From assembly GCA_035283185.1 (NCBI GenBank), contig DATEUJ010000053.1, positions 62,001 to 126,000 of the forward strand: a DNA stretch of 64,000 bases. The letters run 5' to 3'. A model generated the notes under the pieces. The model was not told the origin of the DNA and made no database searches. It was given only the letters and a program-made list of their open reading frames with translations. This document shows positions 55,271-64,000 of the stretch, in pieces (the stretch's first letter is position 1; each line of letters opens with the position of its first letter). The position numbers and the translations under genes were made by a program. The DNA comes from DASSFZ01 sp035283185 (GTDB lineage Bacteria > Chloroflexota > Anaerolineae > Fen-1058).

Positions 55271-56470
55271 ATGAAGATTCTAATCGCACTAACTTACTAC
55301 CGTCCCCACACGAGCGGCCTGACAATCTACGTCGAGCGCCTGGCGCGCGCGCTGGCCGATCGCGGCCACACCGTGACGGTGCTGACTTCGCGCTACGATC
55401 GATCGCTCCCGCGCGAAGAGCATCTGCATGGCGTGAACGTGATCCGCGCGCCGGTCGCCTTTCGCGTGAGCAAAGGCGTCATCATGCCGACCATCGGCTT
55501 GATCGCGACGAAACTGGTGCGCGCTCACGACGTGCTGAGCCTGCACCTGCCCCAGTTCGACGCGAGCGGCATCGCTCTGCGCGGCCGTCTGATGAAGAAA
55601 CCGGCTGTGCTGACCTATCACAGTGACCTGACACTGCCGCCCGGCCTGTTCAATCGGCTCGCCGATAAGGCAGTGCACGTGAGCAACATTGTGGCAGCAC
55701 GGCTGTCTGATACCCTCGTGTCCTATACGCAAGACTTCGCCACACACTCGCCGTTCCTATCGCGCTACCTCGACAAAGTACGCGTCATCCCGCCGCCGAT
55801 TCACGTCCACACGCCGGTGCAGGCCGAGATCGACGCGTTCCGCGCACGGTGGAACCCGGACGGTCTGCGCGTGATCGGCATGGCGACGCGGCTCGCCGCC
55901 GAGAAGGGCGTCGAGTACCTGCTGAGCGCACTGCCTCGCGTGCGCGAGGTGTTTCCCAACATACGCGTGCTGTTCGCGGGTCAGCATCAGGCTGTCCTGG
56001 GCGAGGAAGCCTATGCGCGGCGGCTCGCGCCGCTCATTGAGCGCGAAGGCGATCGCTGGACGTTCCTCGGTGTCCTGGACCAGGTTCATATCGCGTCGTT
56101 CTTCTCCAATCTCGACGTGCTCGTCGTGCCAAGCATCAATTCGACCGAGACGTTCGGCCTGGTGCAGGTGGAGGCGATGATGCTGGGTACGCCGTCGATC
56201 GCCAGCGACCTGCCCGGCGTGCGCCAGCCGGTGCGCATGACCGGCATGGGCGAGGTGGTTCCGGTCCGCGACGGCGCGGCGTTGGCCGAGGCGATCATCC
56301 GCGTGCTGCACGATCGGGAGCGCTACCTGCGGCTGCGCGCCGACATCGAGGCGCTGTTCAGCACGGAGCGCACGGCCGAGCGCTACGAGCAAGTATTCGA
56401 AGAGCTGCTGGCGGCGTTAGGCCATCACAGCGTCAATGCGCCCGCCCAACGATCGCTTGTCGATGACTGA
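55271..56470 (+). CDS. Glycosyltransferase family 4
   Basis: Protein of 399 residues, GT-B retaining glycosyltransferase. N-terminal LTYYRPHTSGLTIYVERLAR, with a C-terminal nucleotide-sugar site: GMATRLAAEKGVEYLLSALP, FLGVLDQVHIASFFSNLDVL, and the EX7E motif in STETFGLVQVEAMMLGTPS. It adds a sugar to a lipid-linked glycan at the inner membrane. ATG 55271 is preferred to the GTG six bases upstream; neither has a clear ribosome binding site. Confidence 0.9.
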   Translation: MKILIALTYYRPHTSGLTIYVERLARALADRGHTVTVLTSRYDRSLPREEHLHGVNVIRAPVAFRVSKGVIMPTIGLIATKLVRAHDVLSLHLPQFDASGIALRGRLMKKPAVLTYHSDLTLPPGLFNRLADKAVHVSNIVAARLSDTLVSYTQDFATHSPFLSRYLDKVRVIPPPIHVHTPVQAEIDAFRARWNPDGLRVIGMATRLAAEKGVEYLLSALPRVREVFPNIRVLFAGQHQAVLGEEAYARRLAPLIEREGDRWTFLGVLDQVHIASFFSNLDVLVVPSINSTETFGLVQVEAMMLGTPSIASDLPGVRQPVRMTGMGEVVPVRDGAALAEAIIRVLHDRERYLRLRADIEALFSTERTAERYEQVFEELLAALGHHSVNAPAQRSLVDD

Positions 56471-56616
56471 GCCGAACCGGCCCAGACGATGTTCCCGCTT
56501 CCTGCCTTGCCTCCCCATTGCGATCTGGATCATCTGGCGATTTACTGATACACTTTCGCCGAATGTCGATAGGCCTGTCTGTGATTGCCCTCGGTTCTGC
56601 ATGTGAGAGATGACCT

Positions 56617-58845
56617 ATGATGCAACGATTGGCCGCCGTCGGGCTTCTGGCGGTAGTCTTGTGGCTCGTCGCGCTTGCGCCCATGGTTATCGGCTCGAGC
56701 GACCTGCCGGCTGCCGGAGCGGGCGCCAGCGCGCCGCCTGTGATTGACCTGGACGCGCTTTACGTCGAGCGCACGCCGCGTTATGGGTGGAACGCCGACA
56801 AGAACTGGCCGGATGTAGACGAACCGGTCACGTATACGTTGCATTTGGCGAACAAGGGCAGCGCGGCGGCAGGCATGTTCAGCATTCGTTGGCAGACGAT
56901 CGATCCAACCGGGACAGTCGTCGCAAGTAGCGTCGTGACGCAGGCATTCGCCGGGCTGGCCGCCGGTGTGCAGGCGACACCGGTGTACACGGCGGCGTGG
57001 GGCGACGGGCGCTGGCGCGACGGGCCGTATCGCGTCGTCGTCCAGGCCGACGTGACGAACGCGGTGAACGAAGGAACGTTCGAGAACAACAACGCCGTCG
57101 ACGACTTCACGGATGCCTTGAGCGTCGCTTTCGTCGTCGAGCAGGAAGTGTACGAGTGGGTTGGCGGGCAGCCGACGGGCCGCATAGAGGATGTCCCTGA
57201 GCCATATCGCGGCGCCGCCAACTTCTACTGGCTCAGCCAACCGGCCGGCTCCTCGCCGCACCGCGCAGGGACGTACTCGTGGGAGGACTGGGCGCAGCGC
57301 CAGATCGCGCAGATGAACGAGTATTTCTACAAGGCCGAGGATGATTACTTCGGCGGCGAGCGCAATCGCCTGATTCGCGTGCGGCTCGATCAAGTGTTGG
57401 TCGTCTCGAATGGCAGCATCGGCTTCGGCAACTGGCCTCCTGGGCTGGACATGACGCCCGACCTGGGTTGGGGATTCGCGGATTACGATCCGATCTACAC
57501 CGGCAACAACCCCGAATTCATGGTGGTTGAATGGACGTTGATTCACGAACTCAGCCACCACATGGGCCGGCATCACTCTGATCTCGGCGCCATCTGGCTG
57601 ACGCCCGCCAACCAGCAGCTCCTGATTAATACGGGCGCGCAGGCGTTTGCCCAGCGCTACAACATGCGCTATTCCGGCGACGTGAGCACAACGTTCGGCG
57701 TTGCCGTGAACAGCGGCTATGACCGCGGCTACGATCCGTATAGCGCCTGGGGCTTCGATTATCAGTTTCAGAATCGCGCCGGCCGGGACGTGTCCGAACG
57801 CATGGGCGCGCAGAATGCGGGCAACGGCCGGCTGGCTCCCATCCCGACAAGCCAGCCGCACTACTGGAATCCGTATTACGTCGACGAGAGCGTGTGGCCC
57901 GGAGGCCTTCCCGACTATTCCGGCAACAACTACTGGATTCACTTCGAGCGACCGCCGCGACCTCAGTCGCTGGTACTGGGCCAGAACGGGCTGCCGCTAT
58001 CGGGGGCGGTTGTTAAGGTCTATCGCGCAGCGCCAGTGCCGGACGACGAGCGCATGCCAAACTCATACGTGGACGAATCGGTTCGCTGGAGCGGCTACCT
58101 CAAGATCGATACGTCAGGGCCGTACACATTCTCGGTCGTCACCATCAGTCCGGTCTATTTCACGTTGACGGTCAACAGCCAGGTGCTTGTGGCAAATGAG
58201 TACGCTTATGCAGACACGAACGAGTATCTCGATCAGAATTACCCTGCCACGTTGCCGGCAGGCGTCGTGCCGCTCGTCTTCGAGATAAGGACGAATTTCG
58301 GTAATGACATCTGGCGCAATTTCGGTCTGTTGTACAAGCGACCCGGCGATACCCTGCCCCGAGCCATTCCGACTCCGGCGCTATTCCGCGACGCGGGAGC
58401 GACACAGCCCGGCATCGCTGGTACCTATTACGACAACGACACGTTCACGCCGCCGGCGGCGCTGGTGCGCACGGATGCCGACGTTGCGTTCAGTGACATG
58501 TTCATCGACGATACGCCAGAGTTCACGCTGACCACAAATGCGCTCGGCCTGGCCGACGCCGGATCGGGCGCGAACCTGCTGGCCGATTCGTCCAGCCTGC
58601 TCAACCGCCGCGCGCACATGGCGATGGCGCGCATCGAATACGGCGGCCAGGAGTTCTTTAAGGTGATCGACATCGTCAACGTCAACCAGGCGTTCTGGCG
58701 TAATCCAGGTTCGCCGGAGCCAATCCGCTTGGATGTAAACCCGGACGGCACACATAGCTGGCTGCCCTTCGATGGCGCATCTACGCGCACAGTCTACCTC
58801 CCGGTCGTGACCAAGAATTACTCGGTCCTGAAGCACACGCGATGA
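56617..58845 (+). CDS. Secreted metzincin-type metalloprotease with PA14-like domain and YLPVVTK tail
   Basis: Protein of 742 residues. Signal peptide about 1-28; CARDB-like domain (about 45-175: VTYTLHLANKGSAAAGMFSI); protease region with HELSHHMGRHH, which fits HExxHxxGxxH exactly (H310, E311, H314, H320); and PA14-like sensing domain (about 485-575: VRWSGYLKIDTSGPYTFSVV). The C-terminus ends TVYLPVVTKNY plus a basic tail, the putative Chloroflexota surface motif. The second PA14-like start at about 603 (GTYYDNDTFTPP) may be a truncated copy. Located outside the cell; substrate unknown. Confidence 0.85.
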   Translation: MMQRLAAVGLLAVVLWLVALAPMVIGSSDLPAAGAGASAPPVIDLDALYVERTPRYGWNADKNWPDVDEPVTYTLHLANKGSAAAGMFSIRWQTIDPTGTVVASSVVTQAFAGLAAGVQATPVYTAAWGDGRWRDGPYRVVVQADVTNAVNEGTFENNNAVDDFTDALSVAFVVEQEVYEWVGGQPTGRIEDVPEPYRGAANFYWLSQPAGSSPHRAGTYSWEDWAQRQIAQMNEYFYKAEDDYFGGERNRLIRVRLDQVLVVSNGSIGFGNWPPGLDMTPDLGWGFADYDPIYTGNNPEFMVVEWTLIHELSHHMGRHHSDLGAIWLTPANQQLLINTGAQAFAQRYNMRYSGDVSTTFGVAVNSGYDRGYDPYSAWGFDYQFQNRAGRDVSERMGAQNAGNGRLAPIPTSQPHYWNPYYVDESVWPGGLPDYSGNNYWIHFERPPRPQSLVLGQNGLPLSGAVVKVYRAAPVPDDERMPNSYVDESVRWSGYLKIDTSGPYTFSVVTISPVYFTLTVNSQVLVANEYAYADTNEYLDQNYPATLPAGVVPLVFEIRTNFGNDIWRNFGLLYKRPGDTLPRAIPTPALFRDAGATQPGIAGTYYDNDTFTPPAALVRTDADVAFSDMFIDDTPEFTLTTNALGLADAGSGANLLADSSSLLNRRAHMAMARIEYGGQEFFKVIDIVNVNQAFWRNPGSPEPIRLDVNPDGTHSWLPFDGASTRTVYLPVVTKNYSVLKHTR

Positions 58846-59036
58846 ATTCCGTCTCTCCCGGCGACATCCTCTGGCCTCACCTGAGCGAGCTGCTTGCCTT
58901 CCGCGCCCTGATCCGATCGGTGATGTGGCCCTGGCGGCCGCGCTTTGTGCTGGAAGAGAAAGTGCTCGGCCCAAGGGTGTTGGAAGACGGTCTGCTGGGT
59001 TCGAGCTGCTGCTTCTTCGTGGCGGTGAAAACGTAA
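58842..59036 (+). CDS. Short frame, possible fragment of an ABC polysaccharide permease
   Basis: 64 residues from an ATG overlapping the protease stop (ATGA). The beginning (HLSELLAFRALIRSVMWPWR) faintly resembles the cytosolic N-terminus of O-antigen ABC-2 permeases (LLxYRxLIWxLxxRDLKxRYK), but the membrane domain is absent. It could be a small real protein or a relic. Low confidence. Confidence 0.35.
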   Translation: MNSVSPGDILWPHLSELLAFRALIRSVMWPWRPRFVLEEKVLGPRVLEDGLLGSSCCFFVAVKT

Positions 59037-59059
59037 GGCCGTTTTAAGCATTCGAGTCT

Positions 59060-59890
59060 ATGCTTCTCTCGCGCTGGACATACTACCTTTCGTCTATACC
59101 GGCGCTGATGCTGGGCGTGAAGGGCTGGCCCCGCATCGCGAGGGCGCTCCTCGATCGAACAGCGTCCCGGCCATTCATGATCGAATTGAGGAACGGTTTG
59201 CGCTTTTGGGTTCGCACCGCAATGGACATCTGGATCATCAAAGAGACCTGCCTGGATCGCCAGTACGAGCGCGCCAGCGTTCCTATCCAAGACGGATGGA
59301 CGGTCATCGATATTGGTGCGGCGCTTGGAGATTTCGCCATTAGCATCGCAAAGGCGCGGCCGGCGAATCGCGTTTTCGCGTTCGAGCCGTTTCCTGAGTC
59401 GTACGCCCTGCTCCAGCGGAATCTCGCCGCGAATCGGGTTGACAACGTGATTCCGTCACCCTACGCGATCGGCTGGGGCGACAGCCAGATGCGCCTGGCG
59501 ATGACCACGTCAGAAGCGGTTCGGCACACGACGGTCGCCGGCGGCACGGCGCGCGAAGCGCACCCCAGCATGTACGTGCCGAGCATCACGCTGGATCGGG
59601 CATTCGACGCGCTCGGTGTGTCGCCGCCGCGATGCGATTATTTGAAGGTGGATTGCGAGGGCGCCGAGTACGATATCTTCTTCAGCGCGAGCGAGGCGAC
59701 GCTGCAGGCGATCCGCCATATCTGCCTGGAATACCATGACGGCGTGGCGGCGTATTCGCACGACGACCTGGCGCGTTTCTTCGAGAAACACGGTTTTCAG
59801 GTGCACTGCACGCCGAATCGCGCCCATCGCCATCTGGGACTACTGCACGCGAGAAACACACTCTTCGATGGGGGTCAGGAGCAGCGATGA
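59060..59890 (+). CDS. FkbM-family methyltransferase
   Basis: Protein of 276 residues with the FkbM SAM-binding fold: VIDIGAALGDFAISIAK (motif I), FAFEPFPESYALLQRNLAAN, DYLKVDCEGAEYDIF and the closing LGLLHARN. FkbM enzymes methylate sugar or lipid hydroxyls, and here a glycan is the likely target given the neighbours. No clear ribosome binding site. The stop overlaps the next gene (ATGA). Confidence 0.88.
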   Translation: MLLSRWTYYLSSIPALMLGVKGWPRIARALLDRTASRPFMIELRNGLRFWVRTAMDIWIIKETCLDRQYERASVPIQDGWTVIDIGAALGDFAISIAKARPANRVFAFEPFPESYALLQRNLAANRVDNVIPSPYAIGWGDSQMRLAMTTSEAVRHTTVAGGTAREAHPSMYVPSITLDRAFDALGVSPPRCDYLKVDCEGAEYDIFFSASEATLQAIRHICLEYHDGVAAYSHDDLARFFEKHGFQVHCTPNRAHRHLGLLHARNTLFDGGQEQR

Positions 59891-62800
59891 GTCGCCATTC
59901 CGATCGGCGGTTTGTGGCGTTGACTGCCGTGCTGCTCCTGATCGGCGCGTTGATCGCGGGGGTCGTCGCTCGCCTCTTGCGCCGCGCGCCTGCTTCGCGC
60001 TCGGACCGGACAGCGGCGGATCAATCCGACGTGTTGTTGACGGGACACGCGGAGCGAGAACGGCAGGCGCTGCCGCCGATGCGCGAGAACTCGGCCGGCG
60101 AAGAGATCTTTATCAGCGGTGCCGGGCGTGAGACTGCCGTCGACGCGGCTCGCGCCGCAACCACCATCGATCGCGAACACTCCTCCCAGTTGGCCTATAG
60201 ATTGTTGTTCGCCGCGATCCTGCTTACGGGGTTCTACTTCCGCTTCGTCGGGATGAATTGGGATGAGTCTCAGCATCTGCATCCGGACGAGCGTTTCCTT
60301 ACCATGGTGTCGACGGCGGTCGAGATGCCGGGCAGCCTGAGCGCGTACTTCGACTCGCAGGCGTCGCCGCTGAATCCGTACAACAAGGGCTTCGGCCTGT
60401 TCGTCTACGGCAACCTTCCCATCACGCTGACGCGGCTCGTCGCCGAGGCTTTGACGGCGCTGTGCGCGCCCGCGCCGGGCGCGCCGATCAATGCCGCGAC
60501 CGGTCTCCCTTCGCCGACCCTTTTCGATTCCATTCTGCGCGTGATTGGCCTGAATCAGGTGTGCACTTACCCGAATGGGTTCGCACGCGTGTTCACGTCG
60601 TACGACGACGTCTTCCTGCTCGGCCGGGTCCTGTCGGCGCTGCTCGATCTGGGCGTGCTGGTATGGCTGTTCCTGATCGCGCGAGAGCTTTACGACACGC
60701 GGGTCGGCCTTGTGGCGATGGCGTTGGGCGCGCTGTCCGTCCTGAATCTCCAGCAGGCTCACTTCTTCACCGCCGACACGTTCGCGACGTTCTTCGTCGT
60801 CGCGGCGATGTATTTCGTCGTGCGCGCGGGGAAGACCGGCTCGTGGCTCAACGCAGTCGCCGCCGGCGCGGCGAGCGGCCTGGCCATCGCGAGTCGCATC
60901 AACGTCGCTCCTGTGCTGGGGATTCTGGCGGTGGCGCTTGCCGGTCGCGTGGTTCGCGCATGGCGTGGGCGCGGCCGCGATGATCGGGCGAGTGTCGAGA
61001 CGTCGCTCCTCCAGTTCCTGGCAGCCGTAGCTGCTGCTATCATCGCCTTCCGCGTCTGCATGCCCTACGCGTTCGACGGGGTGATTTCGCTCGACGAGCG
61101 CTGGACGGGCAATATGGCGTACATCCAGACAGTCGTCAGCGGCGAAGACCCAGGCGGCCCGCCCGGCGTGCAGTGGACGAACCGAGCGGCAATTGTTTTC
61201 CCATGGGTCAACATGGTGTTCTGGGGTCTTGGCCTGCCGCTGGGACTGGCGGCGTGGGCCGGCTGGGCCGCCGCCGGGTGGCAGACCTTCGCATCGCCTC
61301 TCGTGTCTCGCCGAATACGAGGGATCGGCGACTGGCTGCGGCGCGTCTTCGAGTCGAAGCATTTACTGATCTGGGCGTGGGTGACGGGCTACTTCGCCTG
61401 GCAGGGAGCCCAATGGGTGAAGTCGATGCGCTATCTTCTGCCGGTGTATCCGTTCCTGGCCATCTTCGCCGGGTGGGCGCTCGTATCGCTGTGGCGCGTG
61501 GCTTCGACCAAGGCCGGTCCGCTAGCTGGCGATGCTCGGAGATTGGAGATTGGAGTTGGGCGTCGGGCGATGCGATTCGCTGCGTACGCTGTGGCGGTCG
61601 CCGTGTTCGGCGGCACGCTGCTCTGGGCAGTCGCCTTCACCGAGATTTACCGCCGTCCCTCGACGCGCATCGCCGCCTCGGAATGGATATACGAGAACGT
61701 GCCCAGCGTCGCGACCCTGCGTTACGCATCGCGCGATGGCGGCTTGCGCGCGGTGCAACTGCAGTTTCCCGTCGAGACCGTGTTCGCGGGGCCGGGGCTC
61801 CCTCAGGCCGTCGCCTTTACGGCACCAGAGGGTGGGGAGCTGATCGGGGTATCGTTTCAGAAACTCGCCAATATGGCCCGCGACGCGGCGTCGGAAGTCG
61901 GCGCAGCGCGAAGCGGCTCGTTTGACGTTCTGAGGGTCAAGATCGCTTTCGATGCAGCGGGGCAACAGGTTCTCGCGGAAGAGGATCTGGCCGTGCCCGG
62001 GGACGGAACGCCTCAAGCGTACGACGTCGCGCTCGATCCTGTCCCGTTGACAGCCGACCAGCAGTACTTTCTCGTCGGAGAAGCGCTTCACGGCCCGCTC
62101 ATCGCGTCGAGCAGCGTGCTGGGCAACGAGCATTGGGACGATCCCATCCCGCTGCGCATCGGCGGGCGCGACGGCTACAGTTTCTATCGCGGGCTGGAGA
62201 TTCAGAATTACAACGAGGACACGCCGGACAAGCTCGGCCAGATCGTCAACTGGCTAGAGCAAGCCGACTATATCTTCCTGACCAGCAACCGGCTGTACGG
62301 CTCGATCCCGCGACAGCCGCTGCGCTATCCTCTGACATCCGAGTTCTATCGGCTGCTGTTCACCGGCCAGCTCGGATTCGATTTGATCGAGGAGTTCACT
62401 TCGTACCCGACGCTCGACCCGTTCGAGTTTCCCGATCAAGAGACGACGCAGGCGCTCGGCCTGTGGCCGGATCCGACCCGGCTGCCGAAGCCGGGCGTGA
62501 TTTCGGTCCCGTATCCCCCCGCCGAAGAGGCATTCAGCGTCTACGATCATCCGCGCGTGCTCATCTTCAAGAAGCGACCGGACTTCTCGCTCTCGGACGC
62601 GATCACGCGGCTGAGCGGGTTCGACCTGGAGGCGGCTTACCACGGTAACACGCCGCGCAACGAGACGGCTGCGCCGACCGGCCAGATGCTCCGCGAAGAA
62701 GCGTGGCAGACGCAGCAAATCAGCGGCACCTGGTCAGAACTCTTCGACCGGGATAGCATACTCAATACTGACCCCGGCATCGGCGCCGTGGTGTGGTATG

Positions 62801-64000
62801 TCGCCGTCGGCGCCCTCGGGCTGATCGTGTTCCCGATCCTGTACGTCGCCGTCCCGGGGCTGGCCGATCGAGGCTACGGCCTGGCGCGCACGGCTGCGGT
62901 GCTGCTGCTGTCGTTCCTTGTGTGGTTCCCGGCCAGCTTCCACCTGTTGCCGTTCACACGAGAGACGATTGTGCTGGTAGTGATTGTGCTGCTTGTGATT
63001 GGTGGGCTGATCGCGCGCTCAAGGCTATTGGAGATTAGAGATTGGGTGCGCCGCAACGCGCGCCTGATCCTGATCGAGGAAGCAGTCTTCCTGGCCGCGT
63101 TCCTGCTGTTCCTGCTGCTGCGCTTCGGCAACCCCGACCTGTGGCATCCGTGGAAGGGCGGCGAGAAGCCGATGGACTTCGCGTACCTCAACGCGGTGAT
63201 CAAATCGCAGTACTTCCCGCCCTACGATCCCTGGTTCTCCGGCGGATTTCTGACGTACTACTACTACGGCTGGGTGATGTTCGGCGCAGTGGTCAAGCTG
63301 CTGGGCATCGTGCCCGCGATCGCCTACAACCTCGTCGTGCCGACGATCTATGCGATGGCCGCCATGGGCACGTTCAGCGTGGCGCACGGGTTGGCGGCGC
63401 GGTTTGGGCGCAGAAGTTGGCATCGACGACATTTAGAGAGAGGGAACTCAGGGGACTCAGGGAACTTAGGGAACCCAGGGAACTTGCCGATCGCCGTCGG
63501 CGTCATTGCGGCAATCTTCGTCATGCTGATCGGAAACCTGGGCGAAGTGAAGCTGATTTACGACGAAGTAGCCAAGCTCGGCCAGCCGAGTCCCGGCGCG
63601 CCACTCGAAGGTCCGGCATCGCTCGTCTGGTTCGGAGAGGGACTGCTCAAGCTGGCAACCGGCCAGCAGGCGCTGACGCTCCCAACGGACTGGTGGTATT
63701 GGAACCCGACGCGCATCATCCCGCCCGGCGAGGGTGAAGCCGGCCCGATTACAGAGTTCCCTTTCTTTACATTTCTGTACGCCGATTTGCACGCGCACAT
63801 GATGGCGCTGCCGCTCACGATTCTCGTATTGGCGCTTGCGGTGTCGTGGGCGGTGCGTGTGCCGCTCCGCCAGCCTCCAGCTTCAAACTTCAAACTTCAA
63901 ACTTCAAACTCCCAACTGCGAAGTCTCGTCGCGTGGATACGGACGAGCTGGCCGGATGTCCTCAGCCTGATGCTGGGTGGCTTGACCATCGGCGCGCTCC
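59887..64000 (+). CDS. GT39-like mannosyltransferase fused to DUF2298 membrane protein (runs off window)
   Basis: The frame is open from ATG 59887 to the window end (1371 codons so far). Residues 100-530 look like a GT-C/PMT-type glycosyltransferase: FRFVGMNWDESQHLHPDERF with acidic residues after the first helix, and many helices. A soluble beta domain follows (about 560-945), then a second membrane part with DUF2298 text (HPWKGGEKPMDFAYLNAVIK, YDPWFSGGFLTYYYYGWVMF, LYADLHAHMMALPL). Word-run repeats are read in frame at about 1181-1199 (NSGDSGNLGNPGNL) and 1333-1345. It probably adds sugars from polyprenyl carriers to surface glycans. Confidence 0.85.
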   Translation, partial: MSRHSDRRFVALTAVLLLIGALIAGVVARLLRRAPASRSDRTAADQSDVLLTGHAERERQALPPMRENSAGEEIFISGAGRETAVDAARAATTIDREHSSQLAYRLLFAAILLTGFYFRFVGMNWDESQHLHPDERFLTMVSTAVEMPGSLSAYFDSQASPLNPYNKGFGLFVYGNLPITLTRLVAEALTALCAPAPGAPINAATGLPSPTLFDSILRVIGLNQVCTYPNGFARVFTSYDDVFLLGRVLSALLDLGVLVWLFLIARELYDTRVGLVAMALGALSVLNLQQAHFFTADTFATFFVVAAMYFVVRAGKTGSWLNAVAAGAASGLAIASRINVAPVLGILAVALAGRVVRAWRGRGRDDRASVETSLLQFLAAVAAAIIAFRVCMPYAFDGVISLDERWTGNMAYIQTVVSGEDPGGPPGVQWTNRAAIVFPWVNMVFWGLGLPLGLAAWAGWAAAGWQTFASPLVSRRIRGIGDWLRRVFESKHLLIWAWVTGYFAWQGAQWVKSMRYLLPVYPFLAIFAGWALVSLWRVASTKAGPLAGDARRLEIGVGRRAMRFAAYAVAVAVFGGTLLWAVAFTEIYRRPSTRIAASEWIYENVPSVATLRYASRDGGLRAVQLQFPVETVFAGPGLPQAVAFTAPEGGELIGVSFQKLANMARDAASEVGAARSGSFDVLRVKIAFDAAGQQVLAEEDLAVPGDGTPQAYDVALDPVPLTADQQYFLVGEALHGPLIASSSVLGNEHWDDPIPLRIGGRDGYSFYRGLEIQNYNEDTPDKLGQIVNWLEQADYIFLTSNRLYGSIPRQPLRYPLTSEFYRLLFTGQLGFDLIEEFTSYPTLDPFEFPDQETTQALGLWPDPTRLPKPGVISVPYPPAEEAFSVYDHPRVLIFKKRPDFSLSDAITRLSGFDLEAAYHGNTPRNETAAPTGQMLREEAWQTQQISGTWSELFDRDSILNTDPGIGAVVWYVAVGALGLIVFPILYVAVPGLADRGYGLARTAAVLLLSFLVWFPASFHLLPFTRETIVLVVIVLLVIGGLIARSRLLEIRDWVRRNARLILIEEAVFLAAFLLFLLLRFGNPDLWHPWKGGEKPMDFAYLNAVIKSQYFPPYDPWFSGGFLTYYYYGWVMFGAVVKLLGIVPAIAYNLVVPTIYAMAAMGTFSVAHGLAARFGRRSWHRRHLERGNSGDSGNLGNPGNLPIAVGVIAAIFVMLIGNLGEVKLIYDEVAKLGQPSPGAPLEGPASLVWFGEGLLKLATGQQALTLPTDWWYWNPTRIIPPGEGEAGPITEFPFFTFLYADLHAHMMALPLTILVLALAVSWAVRVPLRQPPASNFKLQTSNSQLRSLVAWIRTSWPDVLSLMLGGLTIGAL

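Overview
The window is a high-GC, gene-dense bacterial chromosome segment with no rRNA, tRNA or CRISPR that I can see. The best guess is an uncultured member of the Chloroflexota (Anaerolineae-like). This rests on a mannosyltransferase/DUF2298 membrane protein, a CHAT-STAND-WD40 giant protein, secreted proteins with a hydrophobic YLPxxxK/R motif, many leaderless promoters, and intergenic runs of short degenerate repeat words. The assignment is an inference from family content, not from a marker gene.

Layout. (1) 1-9.3 kb: end of an unrecognised gene, ornithine aminotransferase, a Tat-exported L,D-transpeptidase, an orphan MNT nucleotidyltransferase, a GNAT protein, and a TetR regulator with a heterodimeric ABC exporter. 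(2) 9.3-14.3 kb: a run of minus-strand small genes (two GNATs and several unknowns) punctuated by attC-like recombination sites without an integrase, which looks like an integron-cassette cluster. (3) 14.3-16.8 kb: decay zone with an IS91-type transposase fragment that truncates a RelE-like toxin beside its Phd antitoxin, a CAP-domain secreted protein, and a wrecked restriction-modification gene. (4) 16.8-25.8 kb: minus-strand metabolism and transport (CoA transferase, SEC-C protein, a PLP enzyme split by an in-frame stop, ABC-2 exporter, S9 peptidase, class II aldolase-like protein). (5) 26-27 kb: DUF2283 protein and a HigB/HigA toxin-antitoxin pair. (6) 27.1-40.1 kb: the most interesting locus, a seven-gene minus-strand operon behind a near-consensus promoter. 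It encodes a PLD-family phosphodiesterase, a CHAT protease-STAND NTPase-WD40 protein, two paralogous lipoproteins (one with a nine-unit Cys repeat), a gingipain/caspase-like peptidase, and two small proteins. The last three products share a C-terminal module that I do not recognise. (7) 40.3-44 kb: ChrB-type chromate resistance genes and a chimeric MFS transporter. (8) 44-46.4 kb: LysM-C39 peptidase and dihydroorotase. (9) 46.4-52.9 kb: lepA, a transmembrane multi-domain protein and a small partner that share a GRDK beta-repeat motif, a GAF histidine kinase and tlyA. (10) 53-64 kb: cell-surface glycan locus (flippase-like protein, epimerase, GT4, metzincin-type secreted protease, FkbM methyltransferase, giant GT39/DUF2298 protein running off the window).

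How the genes fit together. Region 6 reads as a conflict or programmed-death type system: a sensor/NTPase (WD40-STAND) with a fused CHAT protease, a second clan-CD protease with partner proteins that carry its C-terminal module, a PLD effector, and surface lipoproteins. One lipoprotein shares an extracellular domain with the GRDK membrane protein of region 9, which links the two loci. Function is inferred from domain content only.
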